This document shows, piece after piece, positions 51,249 through 61,129 of a stretch of DNA of 64,000 nt. A model generated the notes under the pieces. The model made no database searches, was not told the origin of the DNA, and saw nothing but the letters and a program-made list of their open reading frames with translations. Numbering within the stretch: the stretch's first letter is position 1; every line of letters starts with the position of its first letter. The DNA lies in assembly GCA_029257775.1 (NCBI GenBank), contig JARIAQ010000047.1, positions 1-64,000 on the forward strand. Direction: 5' to 3'. This stretch comes from Blautia sp. (GTDB lineage Bacteria; Bacillota; Clostridia; Lachnospirales; Lachnospiraceae). Made by a program: the position numbers and the translations under genes.

Positions 51249-52568
51249 ATGGAACAGATTTCAATGAAAGAAAAATCAATTTTGCGATTGGTATTTTTTA
51301 TGTCTATGCCAAATGTATTATCAATGCTTGTAAATTCTATGTATAATATTGTAGATAGTTTTTTTATAGCAAAGATTAGTGAAAAAGCTATGACAGCATT
51401 ATCCCTTGTTTTTCCTATGCAAAATTTGGTTACTTCTATTGGCGTAGGGTTTGGAGTGGGGATTAATGCGTTGATTGCTCTAAATATGGGAGCTAAAAAA
51501 CAAAAAATAGCAGACAAAGCAGCTTCTTATGGCGTTCTTTTTAGTTTCTTTCATGGGATTTTTCTTACGTTATTTTGTATTTTGGTTATGCCATGGTTTT
51601 TAAAACTATTTACATCAGATAAAGAAGTAATTGCGCTGGGAGTTAAATATTCCAATGTTGCTTTTTCATTTGCTATTTCAGTGAATGTGGGGATTGCTTT
51701 GGAAAAAATTTTTCAGGCAGTGGGACGGATGAAAACAAGTATGATGATCATGATTGTAGGTTGTGTGACCAATATTATTTTAGATCCCATTTTAATCTTT
51801 GGATTAGGCCCCATTCCGTCTATGGGAATTGCAGGGGCAGCCTTAGCAACGGGTATTGGTCAAAGTCTGATTTTTATTTTGTATATTGTAGTTTGTGTAA
51901 GAAAACCATTACCTGTAAAAATATCTTTAAAAAGTTTAGAAAAAGAAAAAATAGTAGGAAAGCTTTATTATGTAGGAATTCCAGCAACATTAAATATGGC
52001 ATTGCCTTCTCTTCTGATTTCTGCTTTAAATGGAATTTTATCAGTATATTCTCCTATTTATGTAGTTATTTTGGGAATTTATTATAAGCTTCAAACCTTT
52101 GTTTATCTTCCGACAAATGGTATTATTCAGGGAATCCGTCCTTTAATCAGCTTTAATTATGGAGCAAAAGAATATCAGCGAGTAAAAAAGATTTATCATA
52201 CAGCTCTTGGTTTTTCGTTAATAATTATGTTTCTAGGAATGGGAATTTGTATTTTTTATTCACAAGGTCTTATGGGCCTTTTTACAACAAATAAGGAAAC
52301 AATTTTTCATGGAGCGAAGGCCTTGAAAGTGATTAGTATGGGATTTATGATTTCGGCTATATCAGTTACAACCTGTGGTGCGTTAGAGGCATTGGGAAAA
52401 GGTGTGGAATCTCTTATAATTTCAGTTCTTCGGTATCTTGTGTTTATTCTTCCTTTAGCATTTTTATTAAGTCGATACATGGGAGCAGAAGGAGTATGGC
52501 ATGCTTTTTGGAGTACAGAGATTTTAGCTTGTGCAGTATCTTTATATTTGTATCGAAAGTTTTTATAG
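51249..52568 (+). CDS. MATE-family multidrug/cation efflux transporter
   Basis: Membrane antiporter of 439 residues with 12 predicted helices arranged in two similar halves (FVFP-type segments LSLVFPMQNLVTSIGVGFGVG and, in half two, YLPTNGIIQGIRPLISFNYGAK). The start at 51249 follows AAAGGAGG. MATE proteins expel drugs or metabolites using Na+ or H+ gradients; the cargo is unknown. The attenuator-like leader suggests induction by a small molecule. Confidence 0.9.
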   Translation: MEQISMKEKSILRLVFFMSMPNVLSMLVNSMYNIVDSFFIAKISEKAMTALSLVFPMQNLVTSIGVGFGVGINALIALNMGAKKQKIADKAASYGVLFSFFHGIFLTLFCILVMPWFLKLFTSDKEVIALGVKYSNVAFSFAISVNVGIALEKIFQAVGRMKTSMMIMIVGCVTNIILDPILIFGLGPIPSMGIAGAALATGIGQSLIFILYIVVCVRKPLPVKISLKSLEKEKIVGKLYYVGIPATLNMALPSLLISALNGILSVYSPIYVVILGIYYKLQTFVYLPTNGIIQGIRPLISFNYGAKEYQRVKKIYHTALGFSLIIMFLGMGICIFYSQGLMGLFTTNKETIFHGAKALKVISMGFMISAISVTTCGALEALGKGVESLIISVLRYLVFILPLAFLLSRYMGAEGVWHAFWSTEILACAVSLYLYRKFL

Positions 52569-52580
52569 TTTTTTAAGTAT

Positions 52581-52632
52581 AAAGCACATAATATTTATTA
52601 GATACCTAATAAATATTATGTGCTTTATTTCT
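52581..52632 (+). terminator. Terminator of the MATE gene
   Basis: A perfect 21-bp stem (52581-52601 with 52606-52626) and a 4-base loop, followed by T-rich sequence. Unusually long; it can also function from the other strand. Confidence 0.85.
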
Positions 52633-52661
52633 AAAAAAAGTGTAAAATATTAAAAATATAC

Positions 52662-52706
52662 TTGTTATTTGGTGAATTATGCCATAATATAAGTTAGTCG
52701 ACTAAC
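52662..52706 (+). promoter_or_regulatory. Promoter and MarR-type operator
   Basis: TTGTTA (52662-52667), 17-base spacer, TAATAT (52685-52690). A perfect 14-bp palindrome GTTAGTCGACTAAC (52693-52706) covers the expected start of transcription and is the probable binding site of the MarR protein encoded next. Confidence 0.75.
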
Positions 52707-52727
52707 TAAAAGAAAGGAGTCTAAGAG

Positions 52728-53180
52728 TTGAAAATGGAGAATGATGATAGTTTGCATGGGAGATTTGTGCAACTCACTCACTTGTATTATAGAAATACAT
52801 TTCGAAATTTAAGTGAAATAGGTATTCATCCAAAACAAATTCCATTATTGATTTTGTTGGATAAAAAAGATGGAATGAGTCAAAGAGAAATTTCAGAAGA
52901 ATTGCATATTAGTGCCCCGACTGTGGCTGTTTCCATGAAACGAATGGAAAAGGCGGGAATTATTGAAAGAAAAAGTGATGAACATGATCAGCGAATGGTA
53001 AGGATTTATCTTACTGCAAGGGGAAGAGAAACTATTGAGAAATCTAAGAAATGTGTAGAAGATAATGAAAAGACAGTTTTTGCAGGTTTTTCAGAAAGTG
53101 AAATGTGTCTTATGAAACGTTTTTTTGATCAAATGATAAAAAATTTAGGTGGGGATGATAAACATAATTGCTGTATGTAG
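52728..53180 (+). CDS. MarR-family transcriptional regulator
   Basis: Winged-helix repressor, 150 residues. Features: IPLLILLDKKDGMSQREIS, recognition helix HISAPTVAVSMKRMEKAGII, and wing KSDEHDQRMVRIYLTARG. A TTG at 52728 (8 bases after AAAGGAG) is the likely start; an ATG two codons later is possible. It heads an operon with two ABC exporter genes, 18 bases before the first, and probably represses its own promoter until a drug binds. Confidence 0.92.
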   Translation: MKMENDDSLHGRFVQLTHLYYRNTFRNLSEIGIHPKQIPLLILLDKKDGMSQREISEELHISAPTVAVSMKRMEKAGIIERKSDEHDQRMVRIYLTARGRETIEKSKKCVEDNEKTVFAGFSESEMCLMKRFFDQMIKNLGGDDKHNCCM

Positions 53181-53198
53181 GCAATAAAGGAGGATATT

Positions 53199-55310
53199 AT
53201 GTTAAAAATGTTTCATTATATGAAAGAAAAATGGCATTACATTGTAATGATTCTTTTTCTTTTATTTGTTCAGGCATTTTGCGATTTGTCTTTGCCGGAT
53301 TATACATCGAAAATTGTCAATGTAGGAATTCAGCAAAAAGGAGTGGAGGATGGCGTTCCTAATACCATAGAACAGAAAAATTTAGAAGTACTTTTGTTGT
53401 TTATGGATAAGAAAGAACAAGATATTGTATTAGATTTTTATGAGTTGGAAAAGAATCAGTATCGGTTAAAGAAAATTACGAGAAACGAAAGAGAAAAATT
53501 AAATAGTATTTTAGGTATTCCAGAATTGATTGCTGGAACTATAAAAGAAGAGGAACTTCAGATAATAGCTCAGATGTCTCAAGAACAAAGATTAGATTTA
53601 CTAGATGAAAGAAAAGTAAAATTTAAAGAAATTCCAGATTCTATTATTACTCAAAAAGCAGTTAGATTTGTGCAGGAAGAATACAAGCGACAGGGAAAAA
53701 ATATGGATCGGTTTCAGACCAATTATATTTTGTTCAGTGGATTGAAAATGTTGGGGTTGGCATTTCTTGCCATGTCAGCAGCGATTATGGTTACCTTCTT
53801 ATCTTCTCAAGTTGCAGCTACATTGGGGAAAAATTTAAGAAATAATGTGTATCGTAAAGTTATTTCTTTCTCCGGGGAAGAGTTGAATCATTTTTCCATT
53901 GCATCTTTGATTACCAGAAGTACTAATGACGTACAGCAGGTACAAATGTTGTTTACAATGCTGTTTCGTATTGTTCTATATGCGCCGATTTTAGGAATTG
54001 GCGGTGTGTATAAAGTATTTCAGACAGATGCGTCTATGACTTGGATTTTGGCGTTAGCTGTAGTTGTGATTACGCTTTTTGTTATTTTGGTGTTTAAGCT
54101 TGTTATGCCGAAATTTACAAAACTTCAATATTTAATTGATGAACTAAATTTAGTGGCAAGAGAAATTTTGACAGGTGTGCCGGTGATTCGAGCTTTCAGT
54201 AGGGAGAAACATGAGGAACAACGTTTTGAAGATGCTAATGCAAAATTGATGAAAACAAATTTATTTGTAAATCGCTGTATGACTTTTATGATGCCATTTA
54301 TGATGCTTTTAATGAATGGGATTACTGTTTTAATTGTATGGAGTGGTTCCCATGCAGTAAATCAAGGAAATATGCAGGTAGGAAATATGATGGCATTTAT
54401 GCAGTATGCAATGCAGATTATTATGGCATTTTTGATGATAACGATGATGTCCATTATGATACCTAGAGCAAATGTGGCAGCAAAACGTATTAATGAAATT
54501 ATGGAAACAGAAGTTTGTATTCAAGATGTAGAAAATCCGATACAATCAAAGAAGGAGCAAAAAGGAGAACTTGTATTTGATCATGTAAGTTTTTCTTATC
54601 CGGGAGCAGATGAAGAATCTCTTAAAGATATCAGCTTTTGTGCGCACCGAGGTGAAACTGTAGCGTTTATTGGAAGTACAGGAAGTGGTAAAAGTACATT
54701 GGTAAATCTGATTCCACGATTTTTTGAAGTGACAGAAGGAAAAATTCTGGTGGATGGCATAGATATTCGTCAGATGTCCTTGCATGAATTACGAGAAAAA
54801 ATTGGATATGTACCTCAAAAAGCGGTGTTGTTTTCAGGAACTATTGATACTAACATTCGATATGGAAAAGAAGAAGCTACAAAGGCAGAGGTAAAAAGAG
54901 CGGCTGAAATTGCCCAAGCATGGAATTTTATAGAAGAAAAAGAAGATGGTGTACAATCTGTTATTTCGCAAGGAGGAACCAATGTTTCTGGTGGACAGAA
55001 ACAAAGATTATCTATTGCAAGAGCTATTGCAAAAAATCCAGAGATTTACATTTTTGACGACAGTTTTTCTGCGTTGGATTATAAAACAGATGTGGTGCTG
55101 AGAAAAGCATTGAAAAAGGAAACAAAAGATGCTACTACGCTGATTGTAGCGCAGAGGATTAGCACTATTCTTCATGCAGATAAAATTTTAGTTTTAGATG
55201 AAGGCAGTGTGGTAGGACAGGGAACACATAAAGAGCTTTTGAAATCCTGCGATGTATATCGTCAAATTGCTATGTCACAGTTATCAGAGGAGGAATTAGC
55301 CGATGAGTAA
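53199..55310 (+). CDS. Heterodimeric ABC exporter subunit with degenerate Walker B
   Basis: Multidrug-type ABC half-transporter, 703 residues: membrane domain (about 1-440) and ATPase (450-690). Between the first two membrane helices lies an extra extracellular segment of about 110 residues (40-150), seen in this MarR-linked exporter group. The ATPase has Walker A GSTGSGKST, Q-loop VPQKAVLFSG and signature VSGGQKQRLSIARAI. Walker B reads IYIFDDSFSALD, with Asp where the catalytic Glu should be. That is the signature of the half contributing the inactive site in heterodimers such as TM287/288. It overlaps the partner gene by 8 bases. Confidence 0.92.
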   Translation: MLKMFHYMKEKWHYIVMILFLLFVQAFCDLSLPDYTSKIVNVGIQQKGVEDGVPNTIEQKNLEVLLLFMDKKEQDIVLDFYELEKNQYRLKKITRNEREKLNSILGIPELIAGTIKEEELQIIAQMSQEQRLDLLDERKVKFKEIPDSIITQKAVRFVQEEYKRQGKNMDRFQTNYILFSGLKMLGLAFLAMSAAIMVTFLSSQVAATLGKNLRNNVYRKVISFSGEELNHFSIASLITRSTNDVQQVQMLFTMLFRIVLYAPILGIGGVYKVFQTDASMTWILALAVVVITLFVILVFKLVMPKFTKLQYLIDELNLVAREILTGVPVIRAFSREKHEEQRFEDANAKLMKTNLFVNRCMTFMMPFMMLLMNGITVLIVWSGSHAVNQGNMQVGNMMAFMQYAMQIIMAFLMITMMSIMIPRANVAAKRINEIMETEVCIQDVENPIQSKKEQKGELVFDHVSFSYPGADEESLKDISFCAHRGETVAFIGSTGSGKSTLVNLIPRFFEVTEGKILVDGIDIRQMSLHELREKIGYVPQKAVLFSGTIDTNIRYGKEEATKAEVKRAAEIAQAWNFIEEKEDGVQSVISQGGTNVSGGQKQRLSIARAIAKNPEIYIFDDSFSALDYKTDVVLRKALKKETKDATTLIVAQRISTILHADKILVLDEGSVVGQGTHKELLKSCDVYRQIAMSQLSEEELADE

Positions 55311-57129
55311 TGTAAGACCAAGAGGACATGGGGGACACATGTCCACAGAAAAAGCAAAGGATTTTAAAACAGCTATGAGAAGGCTGTTAGCTTATATGAA
55401 ACGCTACCGGCTTCAACTTATTGTAATGATGATTTTTGCAGTAGGAGGTACAATTTTTAATATTGTGGGACCTAAGGTCTTAGGAAGGGCAACGACTACG
55501 TTATATGAAGGTTTAGTTTCAAAAATCAATGGAGGAGCAGGTATTGATTTTGGACAAATCGGACGGATTCTTTTGATTGCACTAGGATTATATTTAATCA
55601 GTGCTGCATTTTCGTTTGTTCAGGGATTTATTATGACGGGGATTTCTAATCAGGTAACGTATAATTTGAGAAAAGATATTTCTATAAAAATTAATAAAAT
55701 TCCTCTAAAATATTTTGAGAGTAGGACGCATGGTGAAATTTTGTCTAGAATCACTAATGATATTGATACACTGCAGACCAGTATTAATCAAAGTTTTACA
55801 CAGTTGATTACTTCTGTTACCATGATTGTTGGTGTGTTTATCATGATGTTGTCTATTAATCTATATATGACTCTAGCGGCAATTTTGATTTTACCTGTAT
55901 CCATGATGATTATCGGAAAGGTTATGAAGCATTCTCAAAAATATTTTCAGCAGCAACAGAAATATTTAGGAGAAGTAAACGGACAGGTAGAAGAAATTTA
56001 CAGTGGACATGATGTGGTTAAAGCTTTCAATAAGGAGGAAGATGTTATTCGTGAATTTGAGAAAACCAATGAAAAACTATATGTTACAGGATGGCGTTCT
56101 CAATTTTTTTCAGGAATGATGATGCCAATTATGCAGTTTGTTGGAAATTTGGGATATGTTATGGTTGCACTTTTAGGTGGCTTTTTAGTCATTAAAGAAA
56201 AGGTTATGGTAGGTGATATTCAGGCATTTTTTCAGTACATTCGAAATTTTACACAGCCTATCCAACAGATTGCGCAGGTTACGAATATGCTTCAGTCATC
56301 AGCTGCAGCAGCAGAACGTGTATTTGAATTTTTAGATGAAGAGGAAGAAGACCAAGTGGCGGAATATCCTGTGGATATTGCTAAAATAGAGGGAGATGTA
56401 GAGGCTCGCCATGTTGCATTTGGCTATCAGACAGATCAGTTGATTATTCATGATTTTAATGGCGTTGTAAAAGCGGGACAAAAAGTAGCTATTGTAGGTC
56501 CCACTGGTGCAGGAAAGACGACTATGATTAAGCTTTTGATGCGTTTTTATGATGTGAATTCTGGCGAAATATTGATTGATGGTCATAATATCAAAGAGTT
56601 TAATCGTATTCAGTTAAGAGAATTGTTTGGAATGGTACTGCAAGAAACATGGCTGTTTCATGGGACTATTATGGAAAATATTCGTTATGGACGTTTGGAT
56701 GCAACTGATGAAGAAGTAATTGCAGCTGCAAAAGCAGCTCATGCACATCATTTTATTATGTCGCAGCCAGGAGGCTACCAAATGGTTTTAAATGAAGAAA
56801 CCAACAATATTTCTCAGGGACAGAAGCAATTACTTACAATTGCAAGGGCAATTTTGGCAGATAATAAAATTCTAATTTTAGATGAAGCGACATCTTCGGT
56901 AGATACTAGGACAGAGGCACGTATTCAGTCGGCCATGGATAATTTGATGAAAGGTCGAACAAGTTTTGTTATTGCTCATAGGCTTTCCACTATTCGCGAT
57001 GCGGACTTAATCTTAGTCATGAAAGATGGAGATATTATTGAACAGGGAACCCATCAGTCTCTTTTGGCTGCCAATGGATTTTATGCAAATCTATATAATA
57101 GCCAGTTTGAAAAAACAGAAGGTATATAA
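55303..57129 (+). CDS. Heterodimeric ABC exporter subunit with active Walker B
   Basis: Partner half-transporter, 608 residues, six membrane helices and an ATPase. Walker A GPTGAGKTT, Q-loop VLQETWLFHG, Walker B ILILDEATSSVD with the catalytic Glu, H-loop IAHRL. The signature is ISQGQKQLLTIARAI instead of LSGGQ, as in one half of many asymmetric exporters. The two halves together should build one active and one degenerate ATP site. Starts inside the preceding gene. Confidence 0.93.
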   Translation: MSNVRPRGHGGHMSTEKAKDFKTAMRRLLAYMKRYRLQLIVMMIFAVGGTIFNIVGPKVLGRATTTLYEGLVSKINGGAGIDFGQIGRILLIALGLYLISAAFSFVQGFIMTGISNQVTYNLRKDISIKINKIPLKYFESRTHGEILSRITNDIDTLQTSINQSFTQLITSVTMIVGVFIMMLSINLYMTLAAILILPVSMMIIGKVMKHSQKYFQQQQKYLGEVNGQVEEIYSGHDVVKAFNKEEDVIREFEKTNEKLYVTGWRSQFFSGMMMPIMQFVGNLGYVMVALLGGFLVIKEKVMVGDIQAFFQYIRNFTQPIQQIAQVTNMLQSSAAAAERVFEFLDEEEEDQVAEYPVDIAKIEGDVEARHVAFGYQTDQLIIHDFNGVVKAGQKVAIVGPTGAGKTTMIKLLMRFYDVNSGEILIDGHNIKEFNRIQLRELFGMVLQETWLFHGTIMENIRYGRLDATDEEVIAAAKAAHAHHFIMSQPGGYQMVLNEETNNISQGQKQLLTIARAILADNKILILDEATSSVDTRTEARIQSAMDNLMKGRTSFVIAHRLSTIRDADLILVMKDGDIIEQGTHQSLLAANGFYANLYNSQFEKTEGI

Positions 57130-57141
57130 AAATAGAAAATT

Positions 57142-57178
57142 GAGCTGTTACACGAAATTGGTGTACAGCTCTTTTTTT
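57142..57178 (+). terminator. Terminator of the MarR-ABC operon
   Basis: GAGCTGTTACAC (57142-57153) pairs with GTGTACAGCTC (57161-57171), followed by seven T. Confidence 0.85.
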
Positions 57179-57609
57179 GTGGAAAAAACACATTAAAAAA
57201 TGTAAAACGTTGTTGTAATAATGCGCTTTGATAAAGTTTTAGCAATCGGAAATAGAAATAGAAAAAGGTGTTTCTACTTATAATAAAGACTGAAGGCTCT
57301 TTTTTGAGAAGCGACATAATAAAAATAGTAAAAAGTGTTGTATATAAACAGGAAAAATACAAAAACTTTGTGTTAAAATTAACAAATACAATAATAACAT
57401 GAAAAATGATTGTGATAAAATAAACAAAAATACAAAAATATATAATGATGTAATGTGCAATATAACTAAAAGAGCGGTTATGGTGAATTTGGACTAGCTA
57501 AAATCCTAGTTTTGGTTAATTTTGAGCGAATATATAGAGAATAAGATATAATTCTAATTACAACATAGTACTGTGAAAGAAAAAACGGGAAGGGGGATTT
57601 GAAGAAACA
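57179..57609. other. AT-rich intergenic region before the MFS gene
   Basis: About 430 bases without a credible gene on either strand; short frames here lack ribosome sites and family features. A possible promoter is TTGAGC (57522-57527) with TATAAT (57547-57552), although the 19-base spacing is long. A small inverted repeat (ACTAG/CTAGT around 57493-57510) may be an operator. Nothing else is recognised. Confidence 0.4.
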
Positions 57610-59043
57610 ATGATGAAGGAAACAAATGTAACAACCACATCGAAACCGAATTATATGAAAGGTTTTATTCCATTTGCTATTGCGGCAGCAGTTTTAAGTC
57701 TGTGCGGAGGATTTACTGCTGCAGTACCTTCTTCAATTGCAAATGATTGGAATTTAGGTGGAAATGGGGCTACTTGGATTACTCTTGCATTTGCATTAAG
57801 CGCTGCTGGCATGGCGCCGATTATGGGAAAATTAGGCGACCTTTTTGGACGGCGGACAGCAACTTTAATCGGTGTGGGACTTTTTGGACTCGGCGAACTA
57901 CTCATTGGTATTTGTCCTACTGGAAGCTTCGCACTTTTGTTAGTTTTTAGATTTATACTTGGAGCCGGAGCGGCAGCTATAGCACCAGTTGTAATCGGGT
58001 ATATTCTGACAGAATTTCCATCAGACAAAACAGGAAAAGGATTTTCAATCTATATGTTTTTATCATCAGCAATGGTTATTTTTGGACCAACATTAGGTGG
58101 TATCGTCATTCATATAATCGGTTGGAGACCTGTAATGTACATATGTGTTGCTTTTTGTGTGATTGCATTTATAAGTTGCATGATTCTGGTAAAAGAAAGT
58201 AGCGGAAAGAAATCTTTAGAGGGATTTGATGGAGTAGGTGCTGTTTTTGTATTGCTGTTTTTCTCATTGTTTCTGTGCATACCATCTTTTGGACAGAGCA
58301 ATGGCTGGTTTTCTAAACCAACGATTCTTTGCATTGCTGCAGCATTAGTTTCACTTGTATTTCTTATGATAGCTGAGAAAAAAGCAAAGAACCCGATTTT
58401 GAATGGAAAGTTTATGATACGTAGACAGTTTATTCTTCCGGTTGTTATTCTTTTCTTAACACAGGGACTTATGCAGTCTTGTATGACAAATACCATTTTA
58501 TTTGTTTTAACTACCCAACAGACAACAACATTATCCGGTATTGCTACTTCTTTAATGTATGTAGGTATGGCTATAGGATCGATTGTTATTGGGCCATTGG
58601 CTGATAAAAAAGAACCTCGTAATGTTGCGGCGGGTGCACTTATTTTTGTGGCTTTGGGAGCTGCAATGCAAATGATATTTGTAGAAACCACAGGAATTGC
58701 AATTTTTGGACTATCATTATTGTTAATTGGTCTTGGTCTTGGAGGAAATGCTACGATATTTTTGAAAGTTGTATTATCTGATCTTTCACCGACTATGGCA
58801 GGTGTAGGATCTGGTACATATAACATGTTCCGTGATATGTCGGCACCGTTTGGTGTTGCAGTATTTGTACCAATGTTTTCAAATGGGATAAAAAATGCAG
58901 TTGCGGCTGGAACAGATGTACTTCAGGCAAATGTTGTTGCAATCCATCATACAGCTTTAATTCAAGTGGTATGTGTGATTTTAGGGATTTTGGCTTGTTT
59001 CTTAATACCCAAGATTTATGCAGAACATAAAAATGAAAAATAA
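57610..59043 (+). CDS. MFS transporter, DHA2-like
   Basis: Major facilitator of 477 residues with 13-14 predicted helices, the DHA2/EmrB-QacA size class. It has the loop 2-3 motif GKLGDLFGRRTATLIG, motif C-like GPTLGGIVIH, and a second-half motif GPLADKKEPRNVA. The start follows AAGGGGG. It lies next to a GntR-controlled 2-hydroxy/2-oxoacid module and may import its substrate, although members of this class are more often exporters. Confidence 0.85.
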   Translation: MMKETNVTTTSKPNYMKGFIPFAIAAAVLSLCGGFTAAVPSSIANDWNLGGNGATWITLAFALSAAGMAPIMGKLGDLFGRRTATLIGVGLFGLGELLIGICPTGSFALLLVFRFILGAGAAAIAPVVIGYILTEFPSDKTGKGFSIYMFLSSAMVIFGPTLGGIVIHIIGWRPVMYICVAFCVIAFISCMILVKESSGKKSLEGFDGVGAVFVLLFFSLFLCIPSFGQSNGWFSKPTILCIAAALVSLVFLMIAEKKAKNPILNGKFMIRRQFILPVVILFLTQGLMQSCMTNTILFVLTTQQTTTLSGIATSLMYVGMAIGSIVIGPLADKKEPRNVAAGALIFVALGAAMQMIFVETTGIAIFGLSLLLIGLGLGGNATIFLKVVLSDLSPTMAGVGSGTYNMFRDMSAPFGVAVFVPMFSNGIKNAVAAGTDVLQANVVAIHHTALIQVVCVILGILACFLIPKIYAEHKNEK

Positions 59044-59049
59044 AAATAC

Positions 59050-59085
59050 TGCCAGCACTCTGCATAAGATGCTGGAGTGCTGGCA
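59050..59085. terminator. Bidirectional terminator
   Basis: TGCCAGCACTC (59050-59060) pairs with GAGTGCTGGCA (59075-59085), between convergent MFS and GntR genes. Confidence 0.75.
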
Positions 59086-59091
59086 AGAAAT

Positions 59092-59751
59092 TTAGAATAA
59101 TATAAGACTTGAGTAATGTGCATCGATGGCTGTTTGAAGTGCATCGCGTTGGCGGTTTTTAAGACTGATGAAAATTTTTTGATGCTGATATAGCAAACGC
59201 TTGAAAAGTCTTTCATCTATTTCACAACAGACACTCATAAAATGAAATATATTTTGATAATGTAGATACGATTCTTTAAGAAGTGAATTAAGGGAAGCCT
59301 CAACAATAGTCATGTGGAAATCATTATCACAACGGCAAAAATCTGTAAAATCTTTTCTTTGAAAGGCGTCAATCATTCGAAGAAGATGTTGATGAAGAGC
59401 TTTTAATTGTTCCTCAGAAATATCGTAAACTGCTTGATTGGCAGCAAGTAAATCTAGTTGACGCTTGAAGGAATACACATTTGCGGAAAAACGAAGATCT
59501 GGTTTATTAACATAGAAGCTACCTGCTTCGTCACGAATCAGATATCCAGCAGATTCCAGTTTTTCCAGAGCTTGTTTGATTGGACCGCGGCTAAGATTAA
59601 ACTCAGTACTGAGTTTACTCTGACTAAGATGATCTCCACATTTTAAAGAGCGAGATAGTATTTCGGAAATAATTACATCACAAACTAAATCTTGATTAGA
59701 TATAAATGGATTATTTTCGCTTGTGGATTTTATAAGTGTACTTATTGTCAT
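59092..59751 (-). CDS. GntR-family regulator with FCD ligand domain
   Basis: Transcription factor of 219 residues. The N-terminal winged helix (about 20-85) has SRSLKCGDHLSQSKLSTEFN, SRGPIKQALEKLESAGYLI. The C-terminal all-helical FCD domain (about 95-210) has FCRCDNDFHMTIVEASLN, with Asp and His that commonly bind a metal and a carboxylate ligand. FadR-type regulators with FCD domains sense organic acids, which suits the neighbouring 2-oxoacid genes. The start at 59751 is chosen from GGGGG about 7 bases upstream. It is divergent from the dehydrogenase gene. Confidence 0.9.
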   Translation of the reverse strand: MTISTLIKSTSENNPFISNQDLVCDVIISEILSRSLKCGDHLSQSKLSTEFNLSRGPIKQALEKLESAGYLIRDEAGSFYVNKPDLRFSANVYSFKRQLDLLAANQAVYDISEEQLKALHQHLLRMIDAFQRKDFTDFCRCDNDFHMTIVEASLNSLLKESYLHYQNIFHFMSVCCEIDERLFKRLLYQHQKIFISLKNRQRDALQTAIDAHYSSLILF

Positions 59752-59810
59752 GATTGAACCCCCGTTCATTTGCATAGTTTTGATATATATTACAAAATAT
59801 TAAAGATTAT

Positions 59811-59839
59811 TTGTTTTATATTATAGCAAAATTTATAAC
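59811..59839 (+). promoter_or_regulatory. Promoter of the 2-oxoacid module
   Basis: TTGTTT (59811-59816), 17-base spacer, TATAAC (59834-59839), in the divergent region shared with the GntR gene. TTGATATA (59780-59787) and TATATCAA (59841-59848) form a spaced inverted repeat flanking it and could be GntR sites. Confidence 0.45.
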
Positions 59840-59908
59840 TTATATCAATTAAGGAAACATTAAAATAATCATAATAACCAATAAAAATAAAATAGGGAGG
59901 TAAGTATT

Positions 59909-60895
59909 ATGAAGGTTTTAGTCTATGGAGCTCAAATTGCAAAGATGTTTTTTGGAGAGTTGTTAAATATTTTGGATGAAAATGAGGTGGGCTATGATCT
60001 TGTTGAACCAAATGGAGTAGAAGCATTAGCAGAAGATAGTAAAGATCATGAAGCAGTCATTACATTTTTCCCATTGAGAGAGGCTGAAATTAATGCTCTT
60101 GCTGATTCTGTAAAAGGTGTTGTTGTTACATCAATCGGATATGATAACATTGATGTTGCAGCTGCAAACAAGAGAGGTATTATGGTATGTAATATTCCAG
60201 ATTATTGTACAGAAGAAGTTGCCCTTCATTCTGTAACATTAATTCTTGCTAGCTTGAGAAATCTTTGCTTGTATGATCGTACGATTCGTGAAGGAAAATG
60301 GAAAACTCGTTCTATGGTTTGTGGCAGACCACATCATCGCTTGTCTACAATGACAATGGGATTTATGGGATTTGGACGTATTGGACAGAAAGTTGCGCAG
60401 ATGATGGCTGGTTTTGGAGTGAAATTTATTGCATATGATCCTTATTTGCCAGAATCAGTATTTACATCTATGAATGTTGAGAGAGCTGAAACTCCAGATG
60501 ATGTTTATGCAAAATCAGATATTCTTTCTGTATATATGCTGTTAAATGATGAAACATATCATCTGATTGGTAAAGATAGCATTGCAAAGATGAAAGATGA
60601 TGTCATTATTGTTAACACTGCCCGCGGTGCATTGTTTGATCTTGAAAGTGTTACTGAGGGGTTGAAGTCAGGCAAGATTGGTGCTGCTGGTATAGATGTT
60701 TGGGAAAATGAGCCAGTTCCTGTAGATCATCCAATTTTAAAAGATGATAATGCAATAGTAACTCCTCATTGTGCTTATTTTTCAATCGAGGCTAATTTGG
60801 ATCTTCGTAAAAAATCTTTGATGACTGCTGTAAATCTTTGTAAAGGTGAAGTTCCATATAATTGTGTAAATAAAAAAGCTTTAGGATTAGCTTAA
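59909..60895 (+). CDS. D-2-hydroxyacid dehydrogenase
   Basis: NAD(P)-dependent oxidoreductase interconverting a D-2-hydroxyacid and a 2-oxoacid, 328 residues. The cofactor domain has GFMGFGRIGQKVAQ and AYDP. Catalytic residues are visible as Arg in VNTARGALFD, Glu in DVWENEPVP and His in VTPHCAYFS. The length matches D-lactate/2-hydroxyisocaproate dehydrogenases. First gene of the module; 20 bases separate it from the ferredoxin subunit. The precise substrate is unknown; a branched-chain or similar acid would fit the VOR-like enzyme that follows. Confidence 0.9.
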   Translation: MKVLVYGAQIAKMFFGELLNILDENEVGYDLVEPNGVEALAEDSKDHEAVITFFPLREAEINALADSVKGVVVTSIGYDNIDVAAANKRGIMVCNIPDYCTEEVALHSVTLILASLRNLCLYDRTIREGKWKTRSMVCGRPHHRLSTMTMGFMGFGRIGQKVAQMMAGFGVKFIAYDPYLPESVFTSMNVERAETPDDVYAKSDILSVYMLLNDETYHLIGKDSIAKMKDDVIIVNTARGALFDLESVTEGLKSGKIGAAGIDVWENEPVPVDHPILKDDNAIVTPHCAYFSIEANLDLRKKSLMTAVNLCKGEVPYNCVNKKALGLA

Positions 60896-60915
60896 GTATA
60901 GGAGGGAATTCTTAT

Positions 60916-61119
60916 ATGGGAATGATAAAAGTAGATCAAAACAGATGTAAAGGCTGTAAACTTTGTGTTGTTACATGTCCCCGTAAGCTTTTGGAAATGA
61001 GTAAAGAGCTTAATGCAAATGGTGATATGTACTGCGTACAGCCAGATGCAACTAATTGTGTTGGATGTGCATTTTGTGCCATGATTTGTCCGGATGGTGC
61101 AATTGAAGTTTATAAGTAG
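60916..61119 (+). CDS. 2-oxoacid:ferredoxin oxidoreductase, ferredoxin-like delta subunit
   Basis: Small 2x[4Fe-4S] protein, 67 residues: CKGCKLCVVTCPRK and CVGCAFCAMICPDG. It carries electrons within the VOR/KOR complex to external ferredoxin. GGAGGG at 60901-60906 precedes the ATG. It is followed 10 bases later by the alpha subunit. Confidence 0.9.
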   Translation: MGMIKVDQNRCKGCKLCVVTCPRKLLEMSKELNANGDMYCVQPDATNCVGCAFCAMICPDGAIEVYK

Positions 61120-61129
61120 GAGGAAAGAT

